From Delphinus delphis (taxonomy: Eukaryota; Chordata; Mammalia; Artiodactyla; Delphinidae), in NCBI RefSeq assembly GCF_949987515.2, contig NC_082689.1:68446267-68510266 (forward strand): DNA of 64,000 nt, written 5' to 3'. The translations under genes and the position numbers were made by a program. The notes beneath the pieces were generated by a model. It made no database searches. It was not told where the DNA came from and was given only the letters and a program-made list of their open reading frames with translations. This document shows positions 1-12,759 of this stretch, one piece after another. Each line of letters opens with the position of its first letter. Position 1 is the first letter of the stretch.

Positions 1-350
1 AAATAGGATAATATCCTTGTGCTATTGAAGTGCAGATGGATTTTTTGTATACACTCCAAAAATACAAAACATGGTTGTAGTTCACGCCAGTTAAAGATCT
101 CTTGTAAAAGAAGAAAAAGATAGGAAACAAACTAGAAAAATGGTCAAGTAGAGCATTGCTACTAGTAAAGAGAGAAATGCACATTAAAATAGCAGACTCT
201 GGCTGTAGTAACATTTGACAGTACTGAGTGAAATTTAATGTGCAAAGTCTCTAGCATGACTCTGCAGTTCCATCCCTGAGTATGTATGCCATTCAGAGAA
301 ACACTTGCTTAGGTTCATAAGGGGATATGTACAAGGGTGCTTATTTCAAT

Positions 351-351
<1 letters not shown>
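1..351. other. Unassigned AT-rich DNA
   Basis: No open frame, RNA gene or recognisable repeat was seen before the microsatellite that begins at 352. Confidence 0.5.

Positions 352-396
<45 letters not shown>
352..396. repeat. (GT)n microsatellite, about 22 units
   Basis: An uninterrupted run of alternating G and T. At this length such dinucleotide tracts are normally polymorphic between individuals. Confidence 0.97.
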
Positions 397-398
<2 letters not shown>

Positions 399-1456
399 TT
401 GGAAGCAATCTAAGGGTACATCAATAAGGTGATGGGTAAGTAAATGTGTAGATGTGTATGGTGAAATAGTTTGCAGCAGTAGGAAGCAATAAGCTAGAAA
501 TACACAGAGGAAGAGGAAATCTTAAAACTTACTGCTGAGTGAAAAAAGTAAAACAACCAAAAACAAAAGTAAAAACAGGAAGTATATTATAATAGTTATT
601 ATGTAAAAGTAAAAATCCCAATATACACAAAACAATCTTTTTAAGGATTCTTACATATTTTCCAAATTTACTTTCATATTAGAGTGGGTACCTATTGGGA
701 AGAGGAAAAGGGGAAGAAAGATGGGGACAATGGAGAAAAAAAAGAAAAACAAATCACTGTTGATCACTGTTGCAGAGATGGACGATAACAAGGTATTGTG
801 ATTTGAAAGTTTAACTTGTTCCCTTGCATCTAAGGTTATATAAGAGAAAGAAAATGGAAGAGGAGGAAAGAAGAGGCAGAAGAAAGAAGAAGAGAGGCTC
901 AAACATGTTAATCCTAGTCTGCCTAAATTGCTAAGGATGTTATTTTAGGTAAGTTTTGTACTCAAAGCAAAAGTGAAGTCAGTATTCTCAGAACACCCTT
1001 GACCCAGTGCATTCAGCAGATGGAAGTGATAAGTGTACCTTATACTTTCCTCAAAGACACTGCTGGTTCTCATTCATCATATACTTACATTCTGGCCATG
1101 ATACTCTCAGATTTTATTAATTTGGGAATTGTTTTTCTAATAAGGCTATTTGTGTGATGACATGCCCATGTGACTTCAAATACATTTGGTGAACTGTTAC
1201 AATCTTAACAGAGTACATTGGGCATATTGAGCTTGATTAGAAAAAGTGCCACTGATTGCCCTACAGCTAAACTCTTTATTAATTTGTGCCATGCAATTTC
1301 TAGTTTGAAATTCATAGGCGTTTAGAAAATTAATCCTTCACAGAGAAAGGATAATTCAGGGAGTGAACTTAGTAGAAGGAAGGTCTTTTGGGTATTTACT
1401 TTGGACACACTATCCCCAGCAGACCTAAATAAAGAGCACTCTGAACCATTTGCTGC
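397..1456. other. Unassigned single-copy-like DNA
   Basis: AT-rich with a purine-rich patch (GAAGA-type) around 845-900. The short open frame on the minus strand there is low-complexity Ser/Phe/Leu and looks like a by-product of that patch. I see no gene. Confidence 0.5.
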
Positions 1457-1470
1457 AAAATCCTTTCAGC

Positions 1471-1681
1471 GGGCTTCCCTGGTGGTGCAGTGGTTGAGAG
1501 TCCGCCTGCCGATGCCGGGGACACGGGTTCGTGCCCTGGTCCGGGAAGGTCCCACATGCCGCGGAGCGGCTGCGCCCATGAGCCATGGCTGCTGAGCCTG
1601 CGTGTCTGGAGCCTGTTGCTCCGGAATGGGAGAGGCCACAACAGTGAGAGGCCTGCATACCGCAAAAAAAAAAAAAAAAAA
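1471..1681 (+). mobile_element. CHR-type tRNA-derived SINE, plus strand
   Basis: The head carries a tRNA-like pol III promoter: an A-box-like stretch (GGTGCAGTGGTTGAGAG) and a B-box-like stretch (GGTTCGTGCC). The unrelated body ends in a run of about 22 A at 1663-1685. It is flanked by a perfect 14-bp TSD (AAAATCCTTTCAGC) at 1457-1470 and 1682-1695, which shows integration by L1-type target-primed reverse transcription. The CHR family is known from cetaceans, hippos and ruminants. The long pure A tail and perfect duplication suggest a young insertion. Short open frames across it on both strands are not genes. Confidence 0.93.
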
Positions 1682-1865
1682 AAAATCCTTTCAGCAAGGC
1701 AAGTTCAGATGTTGGCCTTTGTCATCTTATGGTGAGTAAATAACTCTTGCATTTACATGGTCCTGTGAAATTCAGAGTCTATAAGTGCTTTACATAGTAC
1801 TACCTGACTTAAGTAGACAGAAATATAAAATCTCAGGGGCTAGGAGTAAAAACTTATATTATTAA

Positions 1866-1894
1866 CCACACACACACACACACAAACACACACA
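1866..1894. repeat. (CA)n microsatellite, impure
   Basis: CA repeat with one CAAA interruption, followed by further A/C-rich sequence to about 1910. Confidence 0.85.
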
Positions 1895-1910
1895 AATACA
1901 AACAAAAAAG

Positions 1911-4632
1911 CCACCTGTTCTTCCTCAGTGGTAGAAATTAGTGTTCACAGGAAAATCTTTTACCAAGAAGCCGACTGTGACACCACAAGCATAAGATAAT
2001 AGGCAAATTTTCTGCCAGCCAGCTATGTGGAAACTTCAGGCTGAATTCTATTCTTGGTGATTTTGGTTCATTTCTCAGAGGAGTTTTGTGGCATAAATAT
2101 CAAAGTGCAGAATCAACTTCAGAGCATAAGTACATGAAATAAAAGCTGGTTTCCATAGAAAAGGCAGTGGAATGATTAAACTCAAATAACATTATTTAAT
2201 AGGTCCATATTTCTTTCACGTAACTCAAAGGACCAAAAATAAATTCACATAGCATTATAAAATAAGTATGTATCTAGCTGGAAACATTGTTCAAAGTGTG
2301 ATTTTCTCTAAAATTTTTTCAAAGTGACTATAAACAGGTAACACCTTGGAACTCAGGCTTAACCAGTATAATAATCATACAATAACAGAGGTACATATCC
2401 ATGTGTAAATGTGTGTATACACACACAGACACACACTCACTGGGTATGGCTCCCTGTAGAATAAAAGCATAAATATAAGTCAAATTTGAATTTAGCAAAC
2501 ACATATGTATCTTCAACTTTGCAGAAGATCTGTCCTCAGTTGTCTAGAGAAAAGTAAAATGTATCTCTCAGGTACATTTTTTAAAATAAAATTTTGTTTA
2601 TTATATTACCATTGCCCATGCTGACAAAAATTCTTAGGAAAATTAATGGATGCCACTTTAAAACATTTCTTTTCAAGTCTGTGGTTTCTCCTTTTTCCAT
2701 CAATATGTTCTAGTATTGTGGCTAAAGCTAATCGTAAAGACTGACTTCGTGGTTGATTACGGTACTCATGAAGCTGTTGGCAGATCAAAACTGTCTAGTG
2801 AGCTGGGATAGTGACCAAGCATGTCTGTTTCCTTTTTGCTGTTGCTGTTTTAAGAAAAATAATTGGAGCTTAAAAACAACAATGACAATTCCTAATGAGA
2901 ACCTACACTGGAGAATGTGTGTCAGTGCAATATAAACTAATTGAGCAAAGTTAGGCAGTTGATTGACATTAGCTGGGATGTATAACATTCAAGGTGTGTC
3001 TATGTGAGTTTTGGCTATTTATTTATTAATAGTTTCTGGACTGCATATAACCTCCCAGCCTTCAGCTAAGTTTACGTCTGTTAATATCTGCATATAGGAC
3101 AGAGGGTCCTGATTCCTTTCTGATAATGAAGTTAACAGCTGAGTATGACAAGCTTACCCTCTGCCAGTCTTCATGCCTAACACTTGATTTTTGATACTTT
3201 CTTGTTCTTAATTTAAAATAAACTAATATGGCCTACTAATAATATGGTCTGTGATTTTCATGAATAGGTATCTCCGGGAAGGGGTCAGTTTTAGAAATAA
3301 GTAGGCCACATCTGTGGCCAATTCTCAACAGATTTCCACAACCTTTCAGCCATAGTCTCTGCGCTATGCTGGCAGGTTTGTAAACATCTTTAAAATAACA
3401 AAGTGGGTGAGAGGGGTTGGGAATAGTGATATAGTAGCAACAAGATTGACAAACACACCACATCTTTTATTCCTGATTTTTTTTAATGCACAGGTAATTA
3501 ATTTTCATAGCACATATAGAGGGACAAAAGAAATGATTAAAGTGTCTATTACCACCTATTATCTAGGGCTACATTAAGGAGGTGCTGGTCAGCTTGGCTT
3601 CATTTGTCCTCCAGACACTGCAGAGATGTGAGGCCAGGCCAGCTGGGGTTAAAGCAGGCCGGGAACTGATACAGCTGGGGATCGTTAAGAGTGATCAAGG
3701 GCCAGTCCTAAGAAAAAGTCAGCTGAAAACAAGGCTGGGAGCTCTTTACAGGCAGAGCGGCAGAGTCATGTGCATTCAGGAAACAGCCTAACCCCATCCA
3801 GCGAACTTTGTTGATTTAATTAGATTTTGTTTAAAATTCCAGAGTAGGAGCAGCTTGGTCAGCTTTGATGCAAAAACTGGCAGGGGAAAAGAATAGTTCA
3901 TTTTCAAAAGTAATATTATTGGGGCATTTATGAAATATTAAAGATCTTGGTCATGGTAAAATAATATATACATGTAATACAGGACACAAATGTCTCCTTG
4001 CTGACAAAATGTTATCTTTTCGTGACCAATTATTACATAGATTATGGATTTTAGTGGGAGCCTGTTCATTTATGTACTTTTAGGTTATTGGCTTTTCTCC
4101 TGTTACTGGCTCACATTTTCACTCCCTCACAGTACCTTCTGGATGACTTTCCAGATAAATTATTTGCACTCATATCCTTGTCTCAGACCCTATTTGGTGA
4201 AACTAAATCAAAATGTACAAATCCTAGTAATTACTTAAATTCGATCCTTGCCTCACAGAGATGTCTTGAAGATCATGTTTGATAATACAAAAATAATTTT
4301 TAATAGTAAAGTGATACAAGTGGAAGTTATTCAGTTTCTTCCACCAAAACTACAAATTTTTAAAGACCAAAAAATTTATCTTTATACCCTTCATAATTTA
4401 CAGAATTAACAAAATAGAGGAAGAGTTTAATAAATATCATGAGAAAATGCTAGAACTGTCATGCTTACTTCGTCACCTAAAATAGTTTGAGAGCCAGAAA
4501 AGGATTTGTTGTTCTCATAGGTACATATTTATGGGAGATGCTGCTGCTGGGTTCTACCTTCCTCTGTGGTTCTCTGAGAATAAAAGTATAACACAGATCT
4601 AGGGACGAGGAGGCAATGAAAGGGGCAAGTAG
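1911..4632. other. Unassigned single-copy-like DNA
   Basis: No repeat family or exon was recognised. Open frames here are at most 75 codons, overlap on both strands and resemble no known protein. A less AT-rich patch at 3575-3800 has a 69-codon frame with no recognisable domain. Confidence 0.45.
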
Positions 4633-4634
4633 TA

Positions 4635-4990
4635 CTGTCATCCCTTTTCCCTTGGTATCCTTGGGGGATTGATTTTAGGGCCCCTGCAGATACCAAAATT
4701 GGGATGCTCAAATCCCTTATATAACACTGCCTGGTATTTGCATATAACCTATGCACATCCTCCTGCATATTGTACTTTAAATCATCTCTAGATTACTTGT
4801 AATATCAAATACAATGTAAATGCTATGTAAATTGTTGTAAACATAATGTAAATGTTGTGTAAATAGTTGCCAGTGCATGACAAATTCAAGTTTTGCTTTT
4901 TGGAACTTTCTGAAATTTTAAAAAAATATTTTTGTTTCACGATTGGTTGAATCCTTGGATGCAGAATTCAAGGACAGGGAGGCCTGACTG
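4635..4990 (+). mobile_element. MER2-like non-autonomous DNA transposon (Tigger group)
   Basis: The left end (CTGTCATCCC then TTGGTATCCTTGGGGGATTG) and the right end (TTGGATGCAGAATTCAAGGA, then GGAGGCCTGACTG) are the imperfect terminal inverted repeats of MER2. The centre has the family's characteristic wording (TATTTGCATATAACCTA, CACATCCTCCTG). A TA dinucleotide lies outside each end (4633-4634 and 4991-4992), as expected for TcMar-Tigger insertion. At 356 bp it is about the full length of the family. It encodes nothing and would have been moved in trans. Point changes throughout mark it as old. Confidence 0.85.
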
Positions 4991-4992
4991 TA

Positions 4993-5211
4993 TTAGCTAA
5001 AACTAGATCCTAACCTATACTGCTGCTTGCCTACAAAAACATAGCCCTGAGGAAAACAAAATTCTGTCTTTAGAGTTCCAGTTATTTTCTAAGGATAGGT
5101 TAAAGCCAGGTAAGATGATAAAAGAGGGGATGGACTCAGTTCATTCCCAGTATTTTTGTTGGTTTTCCATGGAGCCCTGGAAGTTCCATTTCTGTTTAGG
5201 CATAGCTTACA
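4993..5211. other. Unassigned spacer
   Basis: Short stretch between the MER2 and MER5A relics with no recognisable content. Confidence 0.5.
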
Positions 5212-5275
5212 CAAGTGTTTCTCAAAGTGTGGTCCTCAACCACATGCAGTAACATCATCTGAGAGCTTCTTAAAA
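5212..5275 (+). mobile_element. MER5A-like hAT transposon, left part
   Basis: Starts with the MER5A end (GTGTTTCTCAAAGTGTGG) and continues into the CATCATCTGAGAGCTTCTTA segment. The rest lies at 6423-6548, beyond an L1 insertion. MER5A is a short non-autonomous element of the hAT-Charlie group, about 190 bp when complete. Confidence 0.85.
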
Positions 5276-5286
5276 GGGAAAATTCT

Positions 5287-6422
5287 CTTTTTATTTGATA
5301 TTTGTGTATATTGCAGAATAATCACCACAGTAAGTCCAATTAACATCCATTACCATACATAGTTACAAAATTTTTCTTGTGATGTGAACTTTCAAGATCC
5401 ATTTCTAGTTTACTTTGAAATATGCAATACAGTATTATTGTATTATTGTAATATATTGTAATTATTGTAATATATATTGTAATATATAGTATTATTAACT
5501 ATAGACACCATGCTGTACATTTTATTCCCATTATTTATACATTTTACAACTGGAAATTTGCACCTTTTGACCCCCGTCAACCCATTTTGTCCACCTGCCA
5601 CCTCTCGCTTCACACAACCACTGACCTGTTCTTTATATCCATGAGCTCAGTTTTTTTTCTTTCTTTGTTTTGTTTTTAGATTCCACATATAAGTGAGATC
5701 ATATGGTATTTATCTTTCCCTGTCTGACTTATTTCACTTAGCCTAACGTCCTCAAGTTTCATCCATGTTGTTATAGAAGGCAAGATTTCATTCTTGTTTA
5801 TGGAGATATATAGATAAATTTCTCAGATATTCTTTATCCATTCATCCATCAGTGCACATTTAGTTTGTTTCCATGTCTTGGCTATTGTAAATAATGCTAC
5901 AGTGAACTAATTTTGAATTAGTGTTTTTGTTTTCTTTGAATAAATATTCAGAAGTGGACTGCTGGATCATATGGTAGTTCTATTTTTAACTTTTTTAGGA
6001 ACCTCCATACTGTTTTCCATAGTGGCTACACCAATTTGCATTCCTACCAACAGTGCACAAAGTTTCCGTTTTCTCCACATCCTCACCAACACTTGTTATT
6101 TCTTACCTTTTTTATGATAGCTGTTCAAACAGGTATGAGGTGATATCTCATTATGGTTTTGATTTGAATTTCCCTGATGACTGGTGATGTTGAGAATCTC
6201 TTCATGAACCTATTAGCCAACTGTATGTCTTCTTTGGAAAGACATCTATTCAGATCCTCTGCCCATTTTTAATTGCATAGTTTGATTTCTTGCTATTGAG
6301 TTATATGAATTCTTTATGTATTTCAGATATTAATCCTTATCAGATATGTAATTTACAAACATTTTCTCCCATTTTGTAGGTCACTTTTTAATTTTGTTGA
6401 TGATTTCCTTTGCTGGGCAGAT
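5287..6422 (-). mobile_element. Old 5'-truncated L1 (L1M-like) inside MER5A
   Basis: The 3'UTR lies at the left, and the C-terminal part of ORF2 runs to the right on the minus strand. Diagnostic wording includes TTCACTTAGCCTAACGTCCTC, CATCCATGTTG, and the conserved ORF2 end around 5960-6110 (GGAACCTCCATACTGTTTTC). It is flanked by a near-identical 10-11-bp duplication of MER5A sequence (GGGAAAATTCT at 5276-5286 and GGGAAATTCT at 6423-6432), so it inserted into an already present MER5A. Many stops; no coding capacity. An ATTGTAATATAT-type expansion sits at 5430-5500. Confidence 0.85.
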
Positions 6423-6548
6423 GGGAAATTCTTGAGCCACACCCCCAGACCTACTGAATCAGAAGCTCTGGACTTGGAACTTAGTAATGTGTGTTTTAAC
6501 AAACCTTCCAGGTGATTCTGATGCACTCTAAAGTGTTAAAATCCCTGG
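6423..6548 (+). mobile_element. MER5A-like hAT transposon, right part
   Basis: Continues the element from 5275: GAAATTCTTGAGCCACACCC, CCAGACCTACTGAATCAGAA and CAGGTGATTCTGATGCAC are typical MER5A segments, in the right order and strand. Ends near GTGTTAAAATCCCTGG, a decayed version of the terminal inverted repeat. Confidence 0.87.
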
Positions 6549-7360
6549 CCCACAGTGATCTTTTTGGATAAACTGAGAATGCCTCTGGTTTAATGCGAGA
6601 GTCCTTGAACTAGTTTCGTCTCTTAAAATTCTGTTAGACCAAAGCTTGCTTGTTTCTGTTTTTAGAGCATCTAAAACTGATGATCTGAGTTACATTATCC
6701 AAGCTTCCAGGTGCCAGAGCTATCAGAAGAAACATTCAGGATTTCTAGGAATAGGACGTTGGAAATCAGGTCCTTCAAAACTTGGTGAGGGTAAGGGAAA
6801 GCAGAAGCCTATGTACATTTCCCAAGGAGGGCAAAGCTAAGTTAGCAGTGAGAATGGATGTTTTTCTCCCAAATGACCTCTACAAAGGTCAGGAAATGAT
6901 ACCTTTCTAAAGCTGTCTAGACAGAGAAAGAAAGGTCTTGCGGATGTACAGCTTCTTTCTCTCAATCCATCTCAATGATACTCAAATATATCATTTTCTT
7001 GGAAAAGAGTATCACTTATTCTTGATCTTGTTTATGTTGCTTGATAAAAGTACTGGTGTGATCTCTGTGTATGGTGACCTCCAACATTCTTAATAAATAC
7101 TGGCTCTTAAATAAGTATCACTTTCTATTTTATTTGGAAAGTATATGGAAATTGGATATAATGGTTTATTTGTATTTACTTTTGTGTTTTACTGCTTATT
7201 AATATACTTAAACTCAGTATTTCCATGGCCAATTTGATGCTTGTTCCTTGGTATTCAACTTGGGACTGTGTTAGCATTTGAGATCCTCACATTAAGCTAA
7301 ATGTAGAAAATTGAAGACAATATGAAGAAAAAAAGTGAAAATAACCAGAGGATTTGAAAG
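6549..7360. other. Unassigned single-copy-like DNA
   Basis: No recognised repeat. The 64-codon frame at 6646-6840 has no recognisable domain. Confidence 0.4.
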
Positions 7361-7690
7361 CAGACTAATGAGGAAAGGTTAAGGGAATTCAGATTAAATA
7401 ATTTAGAGAAGGAAGACTGACAGACATCCTACCACTTTACCTCAAGTTTACAGTCACTAGTAGTTCATCCCTTTCAATGACAAGAATAAAAGGATGAGTT
7501 TAAATTGCAGTAGATAGGCTATAGATTAACTGGAATGACCTTCCTGGAATTAGGATTAACTGGAATGCCTTGTAATTAATGAAACTGGACTTCTTCAGTG
7601 GGAAACTGAGCAGTGACTTGAGGAGAAGGAAGCCTAAGTGTTTCATTCCTAGTCCAGGTTCGGGAATGTTACTGTGGATTCCCACTGCTA
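7361..7690 (+). mobile_element. Possible CR1/L3 LINE 3' relic
   Basis: The run GAGGAAAGGTTAAGGGAATT, then a Trp-Asn-Asp-Leu-Pro-like region around GACCTTCCTGGAATTAGG and a later copy-like phrase, recalls the 3' end of ancient CR1/L3 LINEs. The match is by eye and patchy, so this is a weak call. It could equally be unrelated single-copy DNA. Confidence 0.25.
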
Positions 7691-10200
7691 GAAATTCAAT
7701 AAATGACAAGGTGTTATGGTAGGTGACCAATTCTATTTCACTAATGGTTCAACTCCAGTCATTCATGGATGTTAAAAGTGTATTTACAGTCTATAATTTA
7801 GGAAGTCTTTGAGTTCGTGACCTACCATTTAGCCAAAACTTTGGGGGTTTTTTCTAAATTTGACCATTATACTTTGCATCATTTCTAAACGTTGACTATT
7901 CTCCCTTTGAAAAATTTTCCATTAAAAAAATAAACTACTGAGTTTTGCAAAAACTATTGTTAAAATTTAAAAAACTGATTAGGTTCCAAATAGCTCCCCT
8001 ATCAAAAAGAGTGTTCTTTTTATGATGGAAAGATGGGGATTCATGTCCAAGAGGAGTGACATTCAAATCCATATAACTTTTAAACTCAGTAGAAAAGTTG
8101 AAATGTTGTGTTTATGTTTCAATTTATTTCTCATATAATAAAGGAGTTGAGGAGTTTAATCAATAACAAATTTGTTTCAATAAGAGAAAAGTTTGGTATA
8201 AAACATATTAATCTTTGAATTTTTTTTAGCAATTCCAGGGGAGCTGAAACTTTATGTGTGTCTGTGTAGGTGGGATGGTAGCTGGATATGTGCTTATGTA
8301 CGTGTATATATGAACACACACATGCACACTCATGTTTCAGATTTCTAAATTATTATTAAAAACAGAATCTCTCAAGAAGAGTCATTCCAGAACATGATTG
8401 ATGCAGCTGACATCTGTAGACTTGGTAAATGATAGAACACTAGAGAAATCTCGGCTCAAGTTTATTTTATTACATCTTTTATTTTTAAGTAGAGAATAGT
8501 CAGTGTTATATAACCAATCGGAAAAAGTATTGAATCTAAAACTACAGTGTGCTTCACCCTTAAAAATAATTGGATTTCAAACTGATAGTCCTATAAACAT
8601 GTATTCCATAGTTGTAAGAGTTAACACAGCAGTATTACATGTCAGTTTAGATAGTAATGATTAGAATGTTTTTACAATTATCATTGCATTATTCTATTAA
8701 TCTTTGCACATCTGTTAAATAACATTTACAACACAACTATATAAATCCATTAAATAGATAAACGTTTTGATTATCTTTTATTGTTTATTTTTCATCTTCA
8801 GGGATTCATTACATTGACTATACCTTTCAAAACATAATCTACAGCTTAATTAAGGCTTGCAGTTATAAATTTTGAGCCAACATATTAAGAGAGAAGTTAC
8901 TGCTTTTGGGGGTACAATATTACTAATGAATGTTTTGCTCTGCGACACCACTGCTGTTATAAAATTCTATGTCTATCCAAAAGAAACTCCTTGATTTCAC
9001 TATTCAGAGATCATAAGTCAACTTTTTATGTACTACAAGCTTCTTAGGAACAAAATCCAAACCCATTGATGGCTGAGCAAATTTCACAGCTTATAGAAAA
9101 GACACATATCATTGTAATGTGTGAAATTTTAATCAAAAATGTTTTGAAGGAGAAAGGTAAACTGACTGATAATTAATGTGTTCTGACATAGAGATTTAGC
9201 TGGCACATTTGTGGACTGTGCTGTGCTATATTAACTGTTCCATTGCTTAAGGACTGTCAGAGTTTGAGGTATTCCTATGCTATGGTTTCACCACTCAACA
9301 CATTTTTCCTAGAGCATCGGCTTTGTCATGAATTGAAATGTAAAGTCATTTCTTCCTTGACTTTTCTATTAATATTTACTTAGGTGTCATGTGTGTCTCA
9401 TGATAGAGTGTGTTATCTTCCTTTAAAAAGTAGCTTCATTTAAAATTAAACTATATAAGCATTGCTGTTAAAATGAATCACCTTGTGTTTTGTTTCTCTC
9501 CTATTTAAATATTATCCAGTGCCTTAAAGGTGAGAGTATTGAGTAAAACTAATTGAGGTAATGAAGAAATTAGGAACTGTACCCACATGTAACACATCAA
9601 AATAAAATATTGTCATATTATGCCACATATATTTCATAATTAAACAATACTTGCTTGACCTCACAAAGTAAACAAAATATTTCTGCATAAGCTCTGATTT
9701 TAAAAGGACATTTGCTATATATTTATGTTTTGGATGTAGCATCAAATTCATGAACTATTTATAAAATGCTGCTAAAATGCTAAAATGCCAGAAATTGGGT
9801 AAATAGTAAGTTTCATGCCAGACACTGGGTTAGACAGTGGCTCTATATTTCAGAGAGATTCTTCTGAAAATTATAGATTGGGTTCCTGGTTCTACTGTGT
9901 CAATCTCCTTTCAGAGATCTACTGCAAGCTCTCTCAGAGCACTGCCAGTATGGTTGTGCAGTAGACAAAAGACATACCTGAAAGGGGAAGACAGATATGT
10001 CACTTAAATTAAATAGGAAATGAATTGGCCAGCAAGTTGGCATGTCTGCTGAGACAAATCATGGACAACATGTCTCTCAACAACAAAACGTATTTGTTTT
10101 TTCTTGCCAACAGATTCATCACTGCCCAGGCAAAACAGGCAAAATACATTAGTGTCATGGTAAACTGATAAAGAGAAGTGCCTCAATCTAGCATCCTCAA
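7691..10200. other. Unassigned AT-rich DNA
   Basis: No exon, RNA gene or repeat family recognised. The stretch around 8820-9010 is less repetitive and contains several TAATTA-type motifs. All open frames are under 80 codons. Confidence 0.4.
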
Positions 10201-10204
10201 TGGC

Positions 10205-10800
10205 GAAAGTCTTAGGGCAGTATTGATCTGTGTTATATAAATCTTGTTTTCTGTCTGCAGAAGTGAATCAGGAATGACCCGTAAGGTTAACAAACATTGT
10301 AATGTCTTTCAGCTGGGGCAGATGCCTGTGAGTTCCACACATTGTATTTGGTCAAGTTCCATCTTGTCATTTTACCTCCAAGAAGCTTAACTAATTGCTG
10401 GAAATCATAAGAATGTTTGATGGAAGGAGAGAATTCCTACAATTTTTACCCCCTCTCCCATCTCCCCCCACCTATTTTTTTTTAAGTCTTAACAAGCAGT
10501 CAAAGCCAAGTAGCGGAAAACAATCAACACTGAATTAGTCAGCAGGAGTCTTCACTTAGTTGAAAGTTTATGTAATTGGCATGTCATGTTCCTGCCTTGC
10601 CAAGAACAGACCTGATTAAGCTGATGCACTTTGTTTCAGTAAAGTTTGACAAAGAAAGCTTCTCATCCTTTTGAGTTATATGTTAGGGTATGTGCTTCAC
10701 ATGATTTTCTTCTGTTCAGAAGGGACCACAGGCTAAATGTGTACTCTGTGAACTGATGAAATAAAAATTCTCACCAAACTAAAACTTGACAAAGTCAATG
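10205..10800. other. Repeat-free, possibly conserved non-coding segment
   Basis: This stretch lacks recognised repeat wording and has less extreme base composition than its surroundings. It contains an inverted pair of SOX-type motifs, CTTTGT at 10629-10634 and ACAAAG at 10649-10654. Whether it is conserved cannot be judged from one sequence. Confidence 0.25.
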
Positions 10801-12759
10801 TTTTGGGGGAAAAAAGAGAGAATATCAGTAGTGAAAGATAATTATCAAAGAAAATTTATTAGCGAAAATTCAATTACCTATAATAACCTGCTTTATTTTA
10901 TAGACAATGGACTCTTAAAGGAATGACAAATTCAATCTTATTTTATAGCGGGGGTTCACCTGACCACATATGCTTTCTTCACACGCAGTGTCTTATGCTT
11001 TTACTTATTAAAAGAAATTATCCCTGTAGCCTTAACAAATTTTTACAATGGAAGCTCTCTTTAGAGATTAATGAGCCATCTGAATTTTGTCTGCTAACTT
11101 TTTACAGTGCTTTATTAGGCTGTGAATGATGGATATTGCCCTTATTTGGAAAGTCAGCCTTTATGGTGAAAAAACAAATGCCTAGCATTAGAAGAGACCC
11201 TAAAAAGCTTATGATATTTCATTTGTATTTGCTCACACTAGTGTTCCTTTTGTCATAACCCTAAATCAAACGATAGATTTGAACTTGGCTTAGATTTTTA
11301 AAGCTAAAAGAGAGCAGTTGCTGAGGGAGCAGTCCACGCATCTCTTACGTCATAGTTGACAGTATAAAGGCAAGATTCAGGGAACTAATGGAGTTTCTTT
11401 TTCTTCTCCCTTTTTGTCATAGAAAGGTCAAGCTAGTTTTCAACATTTTTATGTATGTCATTCTCAATATAGCAACAGAATCTCTTATGGAAAACAATGT
11501 ACGTAAATGTCTCCACAATGCTACTAGTCACCTGATCAAAAGCCAATGTTGAAAAACACTTCTAATGACTGTCTCTTATGCATCAGTGCACCTACTAATG
11601 AGCTGCCAGAAAAGGCTTTGTAAAGCTTTGCTAAGATAGAGCAGGAATGTGAGAAGCCTGAGATATAACTTCCCTGCTGTGATCCCTGCCTTTCTACTAA
11701 CAGGGAGCCTAGACTTGGAGCTGCTAATGAGCGTGCTGGAAAGAGTGTCCAAACCAATGCAGGCTGGAGACAATTCACCTGTCTGCTTTCAGATCCGGGG
11801 TATGATGCATGACAGTAAGACACTCGGTAGTAGCTTTTCTTTAATAATTTAGATATTTATTGATTTTCCCTCTCGACTCCCATATTTTTATTTAGTCCCT
11901 ACATTTTACTTTCTTTCAGTGATTTCCAGCACCATCAGAGAAAAAGAAATAAGGATTATTCCTTCTATCGCCTTACTTCCCCACCCACACACAGATAAGA
12001 AATTAGTGTCATTATGTCATATAATAGCAATATGGAATACTTAATTAGTTTTTTGCAGGGAAGAGAAATATATGCTTTTCAGAGGTGGTATTTATAAAAT
12101 GAGTCAGTTGAAATTAATAGCTTTTAGAAGCCAACATAGCGCTTATTTGAATTAAAGCAATTCATAGTATAGCATATATTTTGACACTTAAAACAATGTA
12201 CAGCATAAGTTAAGGACTTTTCTCCCTCTAGCAATGCCTTGTTCAACATCTTTATCCATAGGCAAAAACCAGCATGATCTTTATAAAGAACCCGTACTTA
12301 ACTAGACTGGTAGAAATTCCTGGCCTATAAATGAAATAGTTAACTGTATGATACCTTTCAAGTTCAATGCTAAGCTGTTCACATTACACATTTTGATGTT
12401 ATGCTTCCTTTGAGTTTTCCTAGAGGCTATTTTATTAGTTAATTTTTTTAGTCAAACAAAATTACAGAATACAAACTGTGTAATTTCCCTAATTTGCAAT
12501 GCCACAGTTATCCCAGAAAGAGACTCAACATCCCTATCCATTAATTACAATCCTGACTATCTTCTAGCATCCCAGGAGGCAGCCCGTGTGGTTCACGTGG
12601 GCTAGTGCTATCTGTCCCTTCCAGTTGCCAATCCTCCTATTTTCCACAGCTCACCCTTGCTTTTTCTTGGGTTGATGCAACATGCCATGGGAAATTGCAG
12701 GCTCCGTGGCAACTGGGGAGATAAGAATGCTGTATGCCTCGGCAGCCCCTTTTATCCAA
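10801..12759. other. Unassigned DNA
   Basis: Nothing assigned. The segment 11520-11860 is moderately GC-rich, with overlapping 65-95-codon frames on both strands and a pyrimidine tract ending in CTGCTTTCAG near 11790. I do not see a supportable exon. Confidence 0.4.

Noticed and set aside
1396..1735. Overlapping 64-90-codon frames on both strands
   Set aside because: All lie across the SINE at 1471-1681 and its A tail, and similar frames recur at the other SINE copies. They are by-products of the repeat.
5430..5500. Short repeated units that might suggest a CRISPR or tandem array
   Set aside because: The units (ATTGTAATATAT-like) abut with no spacers and lie inside an old L1; this is a microsatellite in a mammalian genome.
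11649..11852. Possible exon ending GACAGTAAGA after a CTGCTTTCAG acceptor
   Set aside because: The segment between would be only about 22 bp, and neither frame shows similarity to a known protein. Such splice-like strings are common by chance.
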